Assembly: GCA_004555265.1 (NCBI GenBank)
Contig: SFIQ01000002.1
Coordinates: forward strand, 1-64,000
Direction of reading: 5' to 3'
DNA from: Ruminococcus sp.
GTDB taxonomy: Bacteria > Bacillota > Clostridia > Oscillospirales > Acutalibacteraceae
Length of the DNA stretch: 64,000 bases
How positions within the stretch are numbered: position 1 is the stretch's first letter; each line of letters starts with the position of its first letter. A program made the translations under genes and the position numbers. A model generated the notes under the pieces. That model ran no database searches and was not told the DNA's origin. It was given only the letters and a program-made list of their open reading frames with translations. Shown here one piece after another: positions 26,710 through 34,749 of the stretch.

Positions 26710-27573
26710 ATGGCAGAAGTTGTAGGAATTCGATTTAAAGAGGTCGGGAAGGTCTATTATTTTGACCCCGACGGGATGCAGTTTAAAAAAGGCGACCGCG
26801 CCGTGGTGGAAACCGCCCGCGGGGTGGAGTGCGGCGAAATCGCAATGGAAAACCGCGAGGTAGATGACAGCGAAATCGTCAAGCCTTTAAAGCGCATTGT
26901 GCGCCCCGCCAACGAAAACGATTTGCGCGTGGTGCGCGAAAACCGCGAAAAAGAAAAAAAGGCATTCGGTATTTGCGAAGAAAAAATCCGCGCGCACAAT
27001 TTGGATATGAAACTCGTCGATGTGGAATACACCTTTGACGGCGGCAAAATCCTGTTCTATTTCACCGCGGACGGGCGCGTGGATTTTCGCGAGCTCGTGA
27101 AAGATTTGGCGGGCGTGTTTCGCACCCGCATTGAACTTCGGCAAATCGGCGTGCGAGACGAGTCCAAAATGGTCGGCGGGTTCGGCATGTGCGGCAGACC
27201 GTTTTGTTGCAGTACCTTTTTGGGTGATTTTCAGCCGGTTTCCATTAAAATGGCAAAGGAGCAGGGGCTGTCATTAAATCCCGTAAAAATCAGCGGCACC
27301 TGCGGGCGCTTGATGTGCTGTTTAAAATATGAGCAGGAGGCGTACGAGCATCTGCTGCGACATACGCCGAAGGTCGGCGCGATTGTGGAAACCCGCGAGG
27401 GACGCGGCACCGTGGTCGAAAATAACCTGCTGACCGGTATGCTCAAAATCCGTTTGGAACGCCGCCCCGACGCCGCGCCCGTGGTCATTGAACGCCACGA
27501 GGTCAAGCTCATTCGAGACGCGCAAATCCGTGTGGATAAGGCGGAATTGGAATCCTTAAAAGGAATTGAATAA
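26710..27573 (+). CDS. ricT: PSP1-domain protein RicT (YaaT)
   Basis: 287 residues. RicT forms a complex with RicA and RicF that helps RNase Y mature mRNAs in Bacillus and carries iron-sulfur clusters. Here the cysteine motifs CGRPFCC and CGRLMCC, with GFGMCG, mark the family. The PSP1 domain covers about 60-150. The start at 26710 has AAAGGAG six bases upstream; an earlier ATG at 26686 overlapping holB is less likely. Follows holB in the standard order. Confidence 0.95.
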   Translation: MAEVVGIRFKEVGKVYYFDPDGMQFKKGDRAVVETARGVECGEIAMENREVDDSEIVKPLKRIVRPANENDLRVVRENREKEKKAFGICEEKIRAHNLDMKLVDVEYTFDGGKILFYFTADGRVDFRELVKDLAGVFRTRIELRQIGVRDESKMVGGFGMCGRPFCCSTFLGDFQPVSIKMAKEQGLSLNPVKISGTCGRLMCCLKYEQEAYEHLLRHTPKVGAIVETREGRGTVVENNLLTGMLKIRLERRPDAAPVVIERHEVKLIRDAQIRVDKAELESLKGIE

Positions 27574-27580
27574 AAAAGGC

Positions 27581-27608
27581 TTGCTATTTTGAAAAATTGT
27601 GTTAGAAT
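27581..27608 (+). promoter_or_regulatory. Promoter for the small ferredoxin
   Basis: TTGCTA (27581-27586), 16 bases, TAGAAT (27603-27608), 31 bases before the ferredoxin start. Confidence 0.6.
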
Positions 27609-27639
27609 GTAGGTAAATTCTGAAAGGGAGGTCACGAAA

Positions 27640-27810
27640 ATGGCATATCATATTTCCGACGATTGCATCTCCTGCGGCGCTTGCGCGGCAGAATGCCCGG
27701 TTGAGGCGATTTCCGAAGGGGACGGCAAATACGTTATCGACGCAGACACCTGCATTGATTGCGGCAACTGCGCAGATACCTGCCCCGTTTCGGCTCCGCA
27801 GGCTGAATAA
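27640..27810 (+). CDS. 2[4Fe-4S] ferredoxin
   Basis: A 56-residue clostridial-type ferredoxin. Two cluster motifs are plain: CISCGACAAECP (residues 9-20) and CIDCGNCADTCP (38-49). The protein is an acidic cytosolic electron carrier, here with SAPQAE as its end. GGGAGG precedes the ATG by about nine bases. It has its own promoter and terminator, so it is a one-gene unit placed between ricT and trmN6 in an otherwise conserved cluster. Confidence 0.96.
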   Translation: MAYHISDDCISCGACAAECPVEAISEGDGKYVIDADTCIDCGNCADTCPVSAPQAE

Positions 27811-27822
27811 TTTTCAAGAATG

Positions 27823-27853
27823 AAAGGCTGTCCGTTTTCGGGCAGCCTTTTTT
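27823..27853 (+). terminator. Terminator after the ferredoxin gene
   Basis: Stem AAGGCTGTCC (27824-27833) with GGGCAGCCTT (27840-27849, one G-U pair), loop GTTTTC, then T run to 27853. Confidence 0.88.
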
Positions 27854-27855
27854 CT

Positions 27856-27883
27856 TTGCTTTTTTTCGGTTTTGTGGTATGAT
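27856..27883 (+). promoter_or_regulatory. Extended -10 promoter, apparently leaderless, for trmN6
   Basis: TTGCTT (27856-27861), 16 bases, then TATGAT (27878-27883) preceded by TGG, giving an extended -10. The ATG lies at 27890, where transcription itself would be expected to begin. Confidence 0.6.
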
Positions 27884-27889
27884 TGCTGT

Positions 27890-28645
27890 ATGGAACAAAC
27901 AAAACTTTACAAAAACGAGCATATTGAATATTTGAAACCGAATTTCGGGCTGGTGGTGTCGCCTGCGCACACCTTCGGCACGGACGCGGTTTTGCTTGCG
28001 CACTTTGCCGCGCCGAAAAAGAATACGCTAGCCTGTGATATGGGTACGGGGTGCGGCATTATTCCCATGTTGTGGTGCCGTGACGGTCTTTGCCGCCGTG
28101 TGGACGGTGTGGAAATTCAAGAAGCGGGCTACGGGCAATTTGCGCGCAGTATTGCGGCGAACGGGTTGGAAGAAAAAGCGTTTGCGCATTTGGCGGATTT
28201 GAAAGCGCTCGATTCGGTCTTGCCGCGTGAAAAGTACGACCTTGTCACGATGAACCCGCCGTACAAGGCGGTGCATACGGGCATTTTAAGCGACAGCGCG
28301 CACGAGCAAATCGCGCGGCACGAAACCGCCTGTACGCTTGCGGAAATTTCCGCGGCGGCAGGGAGGCTTTTAAAGTACGGCGGACGGTTTTGCCTGTGTA
28401 TTCGCCCCGAACGGCTGTTTGAAACGATGCAGGCGATGGCGAATGCCAAAATCGAACCGAAAAAAATGCGCCTTGTATCTAAAAATCCGCACAGCGCCCC
28501 GTGGCTGTGTTTACTCGAAGGGCGCAAGGGCGGCAGGCACGGATTGCAGGTGCTAAACGGCTTGTATGTGTATGACGAAAACGGCGATTTAAGCGTCGAA
28601 ATGCGCCGCATCTACGGCGCATATAAAGAGGAGGGACAGCGATAA
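27890..28645 (+). CDS. trmN6: tRNA1(Val) adenine-37 N6-methyltransferase-like protein
   Basis: 251 residues. A class I SAM methyltransferase of the YabB/TrmN6 group: SAM-binding DMGTGCGIIP (about 45-55) and the adenine N6 catalytic motif NPPY (about 116-120). It would methylate A37 of a tRNA. No Shine-Dalgarno-like sequence precedes ATG 27890, and the -10 box is seven bases away, suggesting a leaderless message. An in-frame ATG at 27872 would start inside the promoter and is rejected. It is followed directly by rsmI, the usual order. Confidence 0.9.
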   Translation: MEQTKLYKNEHIEYLKPNFGLVVSPAHTFGTDAVLLAHFAAPKKNTLACDMGTGCGIIPMLWCRDGLCRRVDGVEIQEAGYGQFARSIAANGLEEKAFAHLADLKALDSVLPREKYDLVTMNPPYKAVHTGILSDSAHEQIARHETACTLAEISAAAGRLLKYGGRFCLCIRPERLFETMQAMANAKIEPKKMRLVSKNPHSAPWLCLLEGRKGGRHGLQVLNGLYVYDENGDLSVEMRRIYGAYKEEGQR

Positions 28646-29476
28646 ATGGCAGGAATTTTGTATGTGGTCGGTACGCCGATTGGGAATTTGTCCGACTTTT
28701 CACCGCGTGCGCTGGAAACCTTGGAGAAGTGTGACTTTATTGCCGCAGAGGACACGCGCGTTACGCTGAAACTGTTAAATAAATTTGCGCTGAAAAAGCC
28801 GATGGTCAGTTATTACGAGCATAACCGCCGCGAACGCGGAGAAATGATTTTGGCGCGACTGCTCGGCGGCGAAAACTGTGCATTGGTGACCGACGCGGGT
28901 ATGCCTGCGATTTCCGACCCCGGCGAGGATTTGGTCGCGCTTTGCCACGCGCACGGCGTGAAAGTCGAGTCCGTGCCCGGCCCCACGGCGTTTGCCACGG
29001 CGGTGGCGGTGTCGGGACTGCCGTCGGGGCGCTTTACTTTTGAAGGATTCCTGAGCGTTAACAAACCGAGCCGCCGCCAACATTTGGAAGAAGTAAAATC
29101 CGAAAAACGCACGATGGTTTTTTACGAAGCACCCCACAAATTGGCGGCAACGCTTGGGGATATGCTTGCCGCATTCGGCGACCGCGAAATCGCGCTTGTC
29201 AAAGAACTGACCAAAGTCCACGAAACCGTGGAACGCACCACCCTCTCCGCGGCAGCAAAAAAGTACAGCGAAATTCCGCCGAAAGGCGAGTTCGTGCTCG
29301 TGATTTCGGGTGCACCCGAAGAAAATCCGCCCGAATACACGCTCGAATCGGCTGTGGATTTTGCCCGCGCACAGGTTGCGACGGGGCTTTCCACCAACGA
29401 AGCGGCGAAAGCGGCGGCAAAGCAGTACGGCTTCAAAAAGAGCGATATATACAAAGCGCTTACAGAATCAGTATAG
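28646..29476 (+). CDS. rsmI: 16S rRNA (cytidine-1402-2'-O)-methyltransferase
   Basis: 276 residues, the usual RsmI length. The tetrapyrrole-methylase-type fold is marked by VVGTPIGNLSDFSPRALETL, AAEDTR, SDAGMPAISDPG-like TDAGMPAISDPGED, and VPGPTAFATAVAVSGL. With RsmH it gives the doubly methylated cytidine 1402 near the ribosomal P site. It starts one base after the trmN6 stop, with AGGAGGGA upstream, so the two are translationally linked. Confidence 0.96.
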   Translation: MAGILYVVGTPIGNLSDFSPRALETLEKCDFIAAEDTRVTLKLLNKFALKKPMVSYYEHNRRERGEMILARLLGGENCALVTDAGMPAISDPGEDLVALCHAHGVKVESVPGPTAFATAVAVSGLPSGRFTFEGFLSVNKPSRRQHLEEVKSEKRTMVFYEAPHKLAATLGDMLAAFGDREIALVKELTKVHETVERTTLSAAAKKYSEIPPKGEFVLVISGAPEENPPEYTLESAVDFARAQVATGLSTNEAAKAAAKQYGFKKSDIYKALTESV

Positions 29477-29486
29477 GAGAAAAGGT

Positions 29487-30086
29487 ATGGAATATTGGTA
29501 TTTGTGGCTGATTTTTATTGTGCTTTGCGCGGTGACGGCGTTTGTTTTAAAAAAAGCGTCCGCCGCACTCCAACAGCACAACAGCGACACCAAGCAAATG
29601 TATGATGAAATCGAACGCTTGAAAACCTTAAAAGACAAATATAAAAACGCCGATGCACAGCAGATTGCCGCGGCGCCGGCAGAGGAACTGCTTGCGGGGA
29701 TGTGCGCCGTTTTGCAAGCCGAAATCGAGCGCGCCGAAAATGCAAACGCTTGTTTTTGCGCATTTTCCGCGCCGCAAAAAACCGTGTATACCCTGCAATT
29801 CTTTTTGGAGGATTGTAAGGAGAATTTGTCCACCTTTTTCAAAGTCAACGGCGAGCCGCTGACAGGTGCGCTCCCGTCGGCGCTTGCGGCAATCGGCGAA
29901 GATGCGCTTTCCGCCCTGTCTGCCGAACTGTATGCGATGTATGATGAAAATAACGAAGATGTTTCGTTAGATGCGGCAAAAATCGCCCGTTTGGACGGTG
30001 AATTTACGGAAACATTTGACCGCGAACGCGTTTTACGGCGTACAAAAGCCTATATCGAAGCCCATTTTGCCGAAATTTCGGCATAA
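29487..30086 (+). CDS. Membrane-anchored protein of unknown function
   Basis: 199 residues with one N-terminal hydrophobic helix (about 3-22) followed by a coiled-coil-like, charged cytosolic part (about 25-60) and a helical domain with Cys at about 76, 91 and 93. No family is recognised. AGGAG lies seven to eight bases before ATG 29487. It follows rsmI by ten bases and probably shares its transcript. Confidence 0.72.
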   Translation: MEYWYLWLIFIVLCAVTAFVLKKASAALQQHNSDTKQMYDEIERLKTLKDKYKNADAQQIAAAPAEELLAGMCAVLQAEIERAENANACFCAFSAPQKTVYTLQFFLEDCKENLSTFFKVNGEPLTGALPSALAAIGEDALSALSAELYAMYDENNEDVSLDAAKIARLDGEFTETFDRERVLRRTKAYIEAHFAEISA

Positions 30087-30138
30087 GTTTCTGCAAAACG
30101 GCAATCCTAAACATACCAATGCAAAAAGGAGTATGTTT

Positions 30139-30678
30139 ATGGAGTTTAAAGGCAGTAAAACCGAAAAAAACCTGCTCGCCGCCTTTGCAGGCGAGTCGCA
30201 GGCAAAAACCAAATATGAATTTTATGCCGAACAGGCAAAAAAAGACGGCTACGAGCAAATGGCGGGGATTTTCAAAGACACCGCGCACAACGAGGGTGAG
30301 CATGCCAAACTTTGGTTCAAAGCATTGCATGACGGCAGTATGACCGCCACGCCCGAAAATCTGGCAGACGCCGCCGCGGGCGAGCATTACGAGTGGGCGG
30401 AAATGTATAAGGATTTCGCCGAAACCGCCCGTGAAGAGGGGTTTGACGAACTGGGCTTTTTGTTTGAAAGCGTCGCCAAGATTGAAAACACCCACGAAGT
30501 GCGGTATAATACCTTGCGGGACAACCTCGAAAAAGGCATTGTCTTTTCCCGTACCGAGGAGACAGTATGGATTTGCCGCAACTGCGGGCATATGCATACC
30601 GGCAAAACCGCACCTGTTGTTTGCCCCGTTTGCGGGCACAAACAGGCGTTCTTTGAAATCCACAAAGAGAATTACTGA
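30139..30678 (+). CDS. rbr: Rubrerythrin
   Basis: 179 residues. An N-terminal ferritin-like four-helix domain (about 1-135) with repeated Glu/His metal ligands (AGESQAKTKYEFYA, HNEGEHAK, ENTHEVR) and a C-terminal rubredoxin-like domain, CRNCGHMH...CPVCGH. Rubrerythrin reduces hydrogen peroxide in anaerobes with electrons from rubredoxin or ferredoxin. ATG 30139 lies seven bases after AAAGGAG. Its stop overlaps, by seven bases, the stop of the convergent XRE regulator gene. Confidence 0.96.
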   Translation: MEFKGSKTEKNLLAAFAGESQAKTKYEFYAEQAKKDGYEQMAGIFKDTAHNEGEHAKLWFKALHDGSMTATPENLADAAAGEHYEWAEMYKDFAETAREEGFDELGFLFESVAKIENTHEVRYNTLRDNLEKGIVFSRTEETVWICRNCGHMHTGKTAPVVCPVCGHKQAFFEIHKENY

Positions 30679-31298
30679 CCGGATTTATGCCCCGTTTCGT
30701 TTTCAAAAAATTCGACAAATTCTTTTCGCAAAATGCGTTCGCAGTTTGCAATCACGGTTTGCACACAGGCGGGCGGCGCCACGCGTGCCGCCGCCGCTTT
30801 TTCGGGGGCGGGAATTCCGTTTTTGACAATGCTGTCCATCACCGCCGCGCTCAACGCTTCCGCCGCGCGTTCGGGAAACGAAAGCCACACCTTCGGCAAA
30901 ATGCCTTGTTTGGCGGCCTCAGCCGCAACACGGTAAATCGCAAGCGCAAAATAACTGCGCAAACGGTCTTGCACGCCGACGGCGGACAGCTCGTCCGACA
31001 GCATCGTTGCCGCGCGAAACAGCGTCACCGTGCGGAATTCTTTGTCCTGCGGGGTTTCATGTGCGTCAAAGGATTCGTCCATGCCGCGTCTGGCATCGCT
31101 GGCGCCCAGCAAATAGTCGCAGGTTACATCATAAAATGCCGCGGCTTTACATACAAAGTCCAGCCCGCATTCGCGGATGCCCTTTTCGTAATGCGACAAC
31201 AGCGCGGCGGAAATCCCGAGCTGTTCTGCCGCTTCCTTTTGGGTTAAGCCCCGTTCCTTGCGTAAATTTGCCAACCGTTCCGAAAATGCGGTATGCAT
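30672..31298 (-). CDS. XRE-family transcription regulator
   Basis: 208 residues. An N-terminal HTH of the Cro/CI type (about 5-62) shows LRKERGLTQKEAAEQLGISAALLSHYEKG, ending CDYLLG. The C-terminal part (about 75-208) is helical and unassigned; it may sense a ligand. It diverges from a histidine phosphatase gene across a short gap that contains a palindrome fitting an operator, and converges on rubrerythrin. Autoregulation and control of the phosphatase gene are inferred. Confidence 0.88.
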   Translation of the reverse strand: MHTAFSERLANLRKERGLTQKEAAEQLGISAALLSHYEKGIRECGLDFVCKAAAFYDVTCDYLLGASDARRGMDESFDAHETPQDKEFRTVTLFRAATMLSDELSAVGVQDRLRSYFALAIYRVAAEAAKQGILPKVWLSFPERAAEALSAAVMDSIVKNGIPAPEKAAAARVAPPACVQTVIANCERILRKEFVEFFENETGHKSGQ

Positions 31299-31330
31299 TC
31301 CGTCGCCCTCTTTCTACGAATAGTATTTTT

Positions 31331-31352
31331 ATTGTAACACAAACTTTACAAT
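31331..31352. promoter_or_regulatory. Candidate operator palindrome between XRE and phosphatase genes
   Basis: ATTGTAA (31331-31337) and TTACAAT (31346-31352) form a perfect seven-base inverted repeat with an eight-base centre. On the minus strand the TTACAAT half overlaps nothing, while ATTGTAA gives an extended -10 (TGT-TACAAT) for the XRE gene. Placement over that promoter suits a repressor site. Confidence 0.5.
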
Positions 31353-31386
31353 TTGTATATTTGTTTTTTTCAAAAGGAGTACATAT

Positions 31387-32112
31387 ATGAAAACCTACCA
31401 AATCCACCTTATTCGCCACGCCATGACCGAAAGCAGTGCGGAGGGTTTATATATCGGGCATACCGATTTGGACGCTTGCGAAGACGGCTTGCGGCAAATT
31501 GACGATTTAAAAGAGGAATACGGCGGCTACCCCGAGGCAGATGCGGTGTTTTCCGGTCCCTTGAAACGCTGTTTGCAAACGGCGAAGCGGATATACCCCG
31601 ACAAAGAGCCGATTGTGCTGGGGGGTCTTTCCGAATACGATTTCGGCGAATTCGAGGGCAGAAGCGCCGACGAGTTAAAGGATTTGGAGGCGTTTCAGGT
31701 GTGGCTTGCGGGCACGCACCCCGAAACGCCCGTGCCGTTCGGCGAAAGTCAACTCGCGTTTAATCAGCGCATTTGCGAGACCTTTATGCAAATTGTCAAC
31801 GGGATTATGCAGGCGGGTGTGAAAAGCACGGCAATCATCACGCACGGCGGCGTGATTATGTCTCTGATGACCGCGTTTGCCGTTCCCGAAGCGCCCATGC
31901 ACGAGTGGATGACGCCGAACGGTTGCGGCTATACCTTGCGGCTGGACCCGTCGATTTTTTTGCGCACGGGGAAATTAGAAGCGTTTGCCGAGTGCCCCGC
32001 CGTGCCGCTGACAGAAGATGACGAGCGCGAACTGTGGGATTATTATCCCGAAGACGATTTTGACGATTGGGAATCGTTTGAAACGGACGACGGACAGGCG
32101 CACAACGCATAA
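31387..32112 (+). CDS. Histidine phosphatase family protein
   Basis: 241 residues. The phosphoglycerate-mutase-like fold is shown by the phospho-acceptor motif LIRHAMTES (His11), SGPLKRCLQTA, an YDFGEFEGR segment with its acid, and the second catalytic His in IITHGGVIM. Such proteins dephosphorylate small phosphometabolites; alpha-ribazole phosphatase and others share the fold. The C-terminal tail is very acidic (about 215-241). AAAAGGAG precedes the start by seven bases. It is divergent from the XRE gene. Confidence 0.9.
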   Translation: MKTYQIHLIRHAMTESSAEGLYIGHTDLDACEDGLRQIDDLKEEYGGYPEADAVFSGPLKRCLQTAKRIYPDKEPIVLGGLSEYDFGEFEGRSADELKDLEAFQVWLAGTHPETPVPFGESQLAFNQRICETFMQIVNGIMQAGVKSTAIITHGGVIMSLMTAFAVPEAPMHEWMTPNGCGYTLRLDPSIFLRTGKLEAFAECPAVPLTEDDERELWDYYPEDDFDDWESFETDDGQAHNA

Positions 32113-32138
32113 ATTTTTATCTATGTTTGTATTTATAC

Positions 32139-32210
32139 GGTAGGGCGGGGGCTTGCCCCCGCCGCCAATTCACATCAAACCCTACGGCGGGAGCAAGCCC
32201 CCGCCCTACC
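32139..32210. repeat. Perfect 18-bp inverted repeat, TAGGG/CCCTA type
   Basis: Arms 32139-32156 and 32193-32210 are exact complements (GGTAGGGCGGGGGCTTGC and its reverse). A second GGGTCGTCGAGACGCCGACCC hairpin-like module ends in CCTACG near 32258-32285. Together they fill most of the 398-base gap 32113-32510; the rest is A/T-rich with the uxuA promoter. Confidence 0.75.
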
Positions 32211-32429
32211 CTGTAAAATGCATTTCGTGCGTAGACCGCAAAAAAGATGTAATTTGTTACGGGTCGTCGAGACGCCGACCCCTACGCTAAATAAAAATTT
32301 ATATCCCCGCCGCAAACTGCATATCTCTGCTTTCCTGCCCGCGTAAAACATACGCGGGTATTTTTTGCATTTCCCAAATTTTGCATACAAAAAATTTGTT
32401 TTATACCGTGTTTTTTCGCGGATTGACAG

Positions 32430-32458
32430 TTGATAAATCAAAAATGAAGTGTTACAAT
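32430..32458 (+). promoter_or_regulatory. Promoter for the hexuronate operon
   Basis: TTGATA (32430-32435), 17 bases, and an extended -10 TGT-TACAAT (hexamer 32453-32458). An extra TTGACA at 32423 is too far from the -10. Confidence 0.7.
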
Positions 32459-32510
32459 AAACAAAAATGGGGAAATGTTTGATTTCCTTGTGAAAGGTGA
32501 TGGTGAATTT

Positions 32511-33581
32511 ATGCAGATGACTTTCCGTTGGTTCGGCAGCGAAAAGGATACGGTGACTTTGGCACAAATCCGTCAAATCCCGGGCGTGACGGGCGTTGTG
32601 CCTGCGCTGCACTATCTGCCGGCGGGCGAAGTGTGGCCGATGGAGGACATTTTAAAAATGAAATCCGAAATCGAAGCCGCGGGGCTGACGATGGAGTGCA
32701 TTGAAAGCGTCAATGTGCACGAGGATATTAAAATCGGCTTGCCGACGCGGGACAAATACATTGAAAACTACAAAACCTGCATCCGCAATCTTTCAAAAGC
32801 GGGCGTGAAGGTGATTTGTTATAATTTTATGCCTGTCTTTGACTGGACGCGTACCGACCTCTCGATGCAAATGTGCGACGGCGCGACCTGCCTTTCCTAT
32901 GACGGGGTACAGATTGAGGGCAAAACCCCCGAACAGATGTTTAAAGACATTGACGACAATTCCAACGGCTACGCTATGCCCGGTTGGGAAACCGAACGCA
33001 TGCCCGAAATTAAGGCGTTGTTTGAAAAATACAAAAATGTGACCGAAGACGATTTGTGGAACAATCTGATTTATTTCTTGGAGCAGATTATGCCCGTTTG
33101 CGAGGAATGCGATGTTAAAATGGCAATCCATCCCGATGACCCGCCATGGAGCATTTTCGGTTTGCCGCGGATTATCACAAATCTTGACGCGCTCAAAAAA
33201 TTGCTTGCGGCTGTGCCGAGCAAATACAACGGGTTGACCTTCTGCACGGGCTCGTTGGGCGCAAATCTCCAAAACGATTTGCCCGCGATGATTCGCGAGG
33301 TTGGCGACCGCATCTATTTTGCCCATTTGCGCAATGTAAATGTGGAGGGCAGACACTTTAACGAAACCGCCCACGAAAGCGCGGCGGGCTCTCTCGATAT
33401 GTACGAAATCGTGAAAGCCTTACAGGAAGTCGGCTTTGACGGGTACATCCGCCCCGACCACGGCAGAATGATTTGGGGCGAAGTGGCGCGCCCCGGCTAC
33501 GGGCTGTTTGACCGCGCACTCGGTGCGGCATATATCAACGGGCTTTGGGAAGCCGCAGAAAAACAGAAAGCAGGAAAATAA
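32511..33581 (+). CDS. uxuA: Mannonate dehydratase
   Basis: 356 residues, the usual UxuA size. It dehydrates D-mannonate to 2-keto-3-deoxygluconate in the cytosol, using a divalent metal. The beginning MTFRWFGSEKDTVTLAQIRQIPG, VICYNFMPVFDWTRTDL, MAIHPDDPPWSIFGLPRI and the late IRPDHGRMIWGE are characteristic. ATG 32511 is used; an upstream in-frame ATG at 32475 lacks a ribosome site and family similarity. The AGGTGA upstream is about ten bases away. Leads the uxuA-uxuB-kdgK-kdgA run. Confidence 0.96.
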   Translation: MQMTFRWFGSEKDTVTLAQIRQIPGVTGVVPALHYLPAGEVWPMEDILKMKSEIEAAGLTMECIESVNVHEDIKIGLPTRDKYIENYKTCIRNLSKAGVKVICYNFMPVFDWTRTDLSMQMCDGATCLSYDGVQIEGKTPEQMFKDIDDNSNGYAMPGWETERMPEIKALFEKYKNVTEDDLWNNLIYFLEQIMPVCEECDVKMAIHPDDPPWSIFGLPRIITNLDALKKLLAAVPSKYNGLTFCTGSLGANLQNDLPAMIREVGDRIYFAHLRNVNVEGRHFNETAHESAAGSLDMYEIVKALQEVGFDGYIRPDHGRMIWGEVARPGYGLFDRALGAAYINGLWEAAEKQKAGK

Positions 33582-33582
33582 A

Positions 33583-34431
33583 ATGACACACGAGAATTTA
33601 AAAGGCAGAGTTGCCGTAGTGACCGGCGGCGGCGGGGTTCTTTGCGGCGATTTCGCAAAGGCTTTGGCGCGCCAGGGCGTCAAGGTCGCCGTTTTGGATT
33701 TGAATGAAGCGGCGGCGCAAAAAGTTGCCGACGAAATCACCGCCGAGGGCGGCACGGCGATCGCCGTGGGCTGTAATGTGCTTGAACCCGAAAGCATGGA
33801 AAATGCACGCGCAGTAATTAACGAGAAATTAGGCACTTGCGACATCCTCTTAAACGGCGCGGGCGGCAACAATCCAAAAGGCACCACCACCAAAGAAACC
33901 TTGGAAGCGGTCGATTTGGTTGAAAAGGACGAGAACATCAAAACCTTTTTCGATTTAGACCCGCAGGGAATTTCGTTTGTGTTCAATCTGAACTTCTTAG
34001 GCACGCTCATTCCGACGCAGGTATTTGCCCGCGATATGGCACAAAAAGAAAACACCTGTATCGTGATGGTCACCTCGATGAATGCTTACCGTCCGCTGAC
34101 CAAAATCCCCGCGTATTCGGCGGCAAAAGCGGCGGTGAAAAACTTCACCGAGTTTATGGCGGTGCATTTTGCCGAGGTCGGCATTCGTGTGAATGCGATT
34201 GCGCCGGGCTTTTTCTCGACCAATCAGAATAAAACCTTGCTTTGGAACGAGGACGGCACGCCCACCGCGCGTACAGGCAAAATTCTTGCCGCTACCCCGA
34301 TGAAGCGCTTCGGCGAGGCACGGGAATTAGAAGGCTCGCTTTTGTTCTTGTGCGATGAGGACTATTCGAGCTTTATCACCGGCACGACAATTATCGTGGA
34401 CGGCGGTTTTAACGCGTATTCCGGCGTGTAA
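33583..34431 (+). CDS. uxuB: D-mannonate oxidoreductase, SDR type
   Basis: 282 residues. An SDR with VVTGGGGVLCGDFA near the N-terminus, NGAGGNNPKGTT, a TSMNAY segment, and Tyr/Lys in YSAAKAAVKNF; it ends in VDGGFNAYSGV. This matches the SDR form of fructuronate reductase, like the B. subtilis enzyme, and not the long-chain UxuB of E. coli. It interconverts D-fructuronate and D-mannonate with NAD(P)H. Starts just one base after the uxuA stop, making a coupled pair. Confidence 0.9.
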   Translation: MTHENLKGRVAVVTGGGGVLCGDFAKALARQGVKVAVLDLNEAAAQKVADEITAEGGTAIAVGCNVLEPESMENARAVINEKLGTCDILLNGAGGNNPKGTTTKETLEAVDLVEKDENIKTFFDLDPQGISFVFNLNFLGTLIPTQVFARDMAQKENTCIVMVTSMNAYRPLTKIPAYSAAKAAVKNFTEFMAVHFAEVGIRVNAIAPGFFSTNQNKTLLWNEDGTPTARTGKILAATPMKRFGEARELEGSLLFLCDEDYSSFITGTTIIVDGGFNAYSGV

Positions 34432-34464
34432 TTCGGAAAAACCGGTAAGAGAGGATTTGGCGAG

Positions 34465-34731
34465 ATGATTTGGTTTTTAATCGCGGCGCTTTTACTGCTT
34501 GCGGCATGTATTTGTTTGATTCGATGCTTTGTGTTGCGCAGAAAAGCGCATACCGTTTCCGAAAACGGGGAAACGGCGGTGACCGAAACAAAAGAGGTGA
34601 CCGTGATAGAAGGCAACTCGCAAAAAAGTCCCGTATACGAAAAAAAGGCGAAACGGATGCTGCTGATCGGTATCGTTTTGCTGGCGCTGACCGAAGCGGC
34701 GATTCTCATTGCCGACAAGGTTACGGCTTAA
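34465..34731 (+). CDS. Small two-helix membrane protein
   Basis: 88 residues with hydrophobic helices at about 2-25 and 66-86 and a charged, Thr/Glu-rich centre. No family recognised. AGAGAGGA lies upstream. It sits between uxuB and kdgK, in operon-like spacing, so it may be co-expressed with hexuronate use, but no function can be assigned. Confidence 0.6.
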   Translation: MIWFLIAALLLLAACICLIRCFVLRRKAHTVSENGETAVTETKEVTVIEGNSQKSPVYEKKAKRMLLIGIVLLALTEAAILIADKVTA

Positions 34732-34749
34732 ACAAACGGAGTGAAAAAA

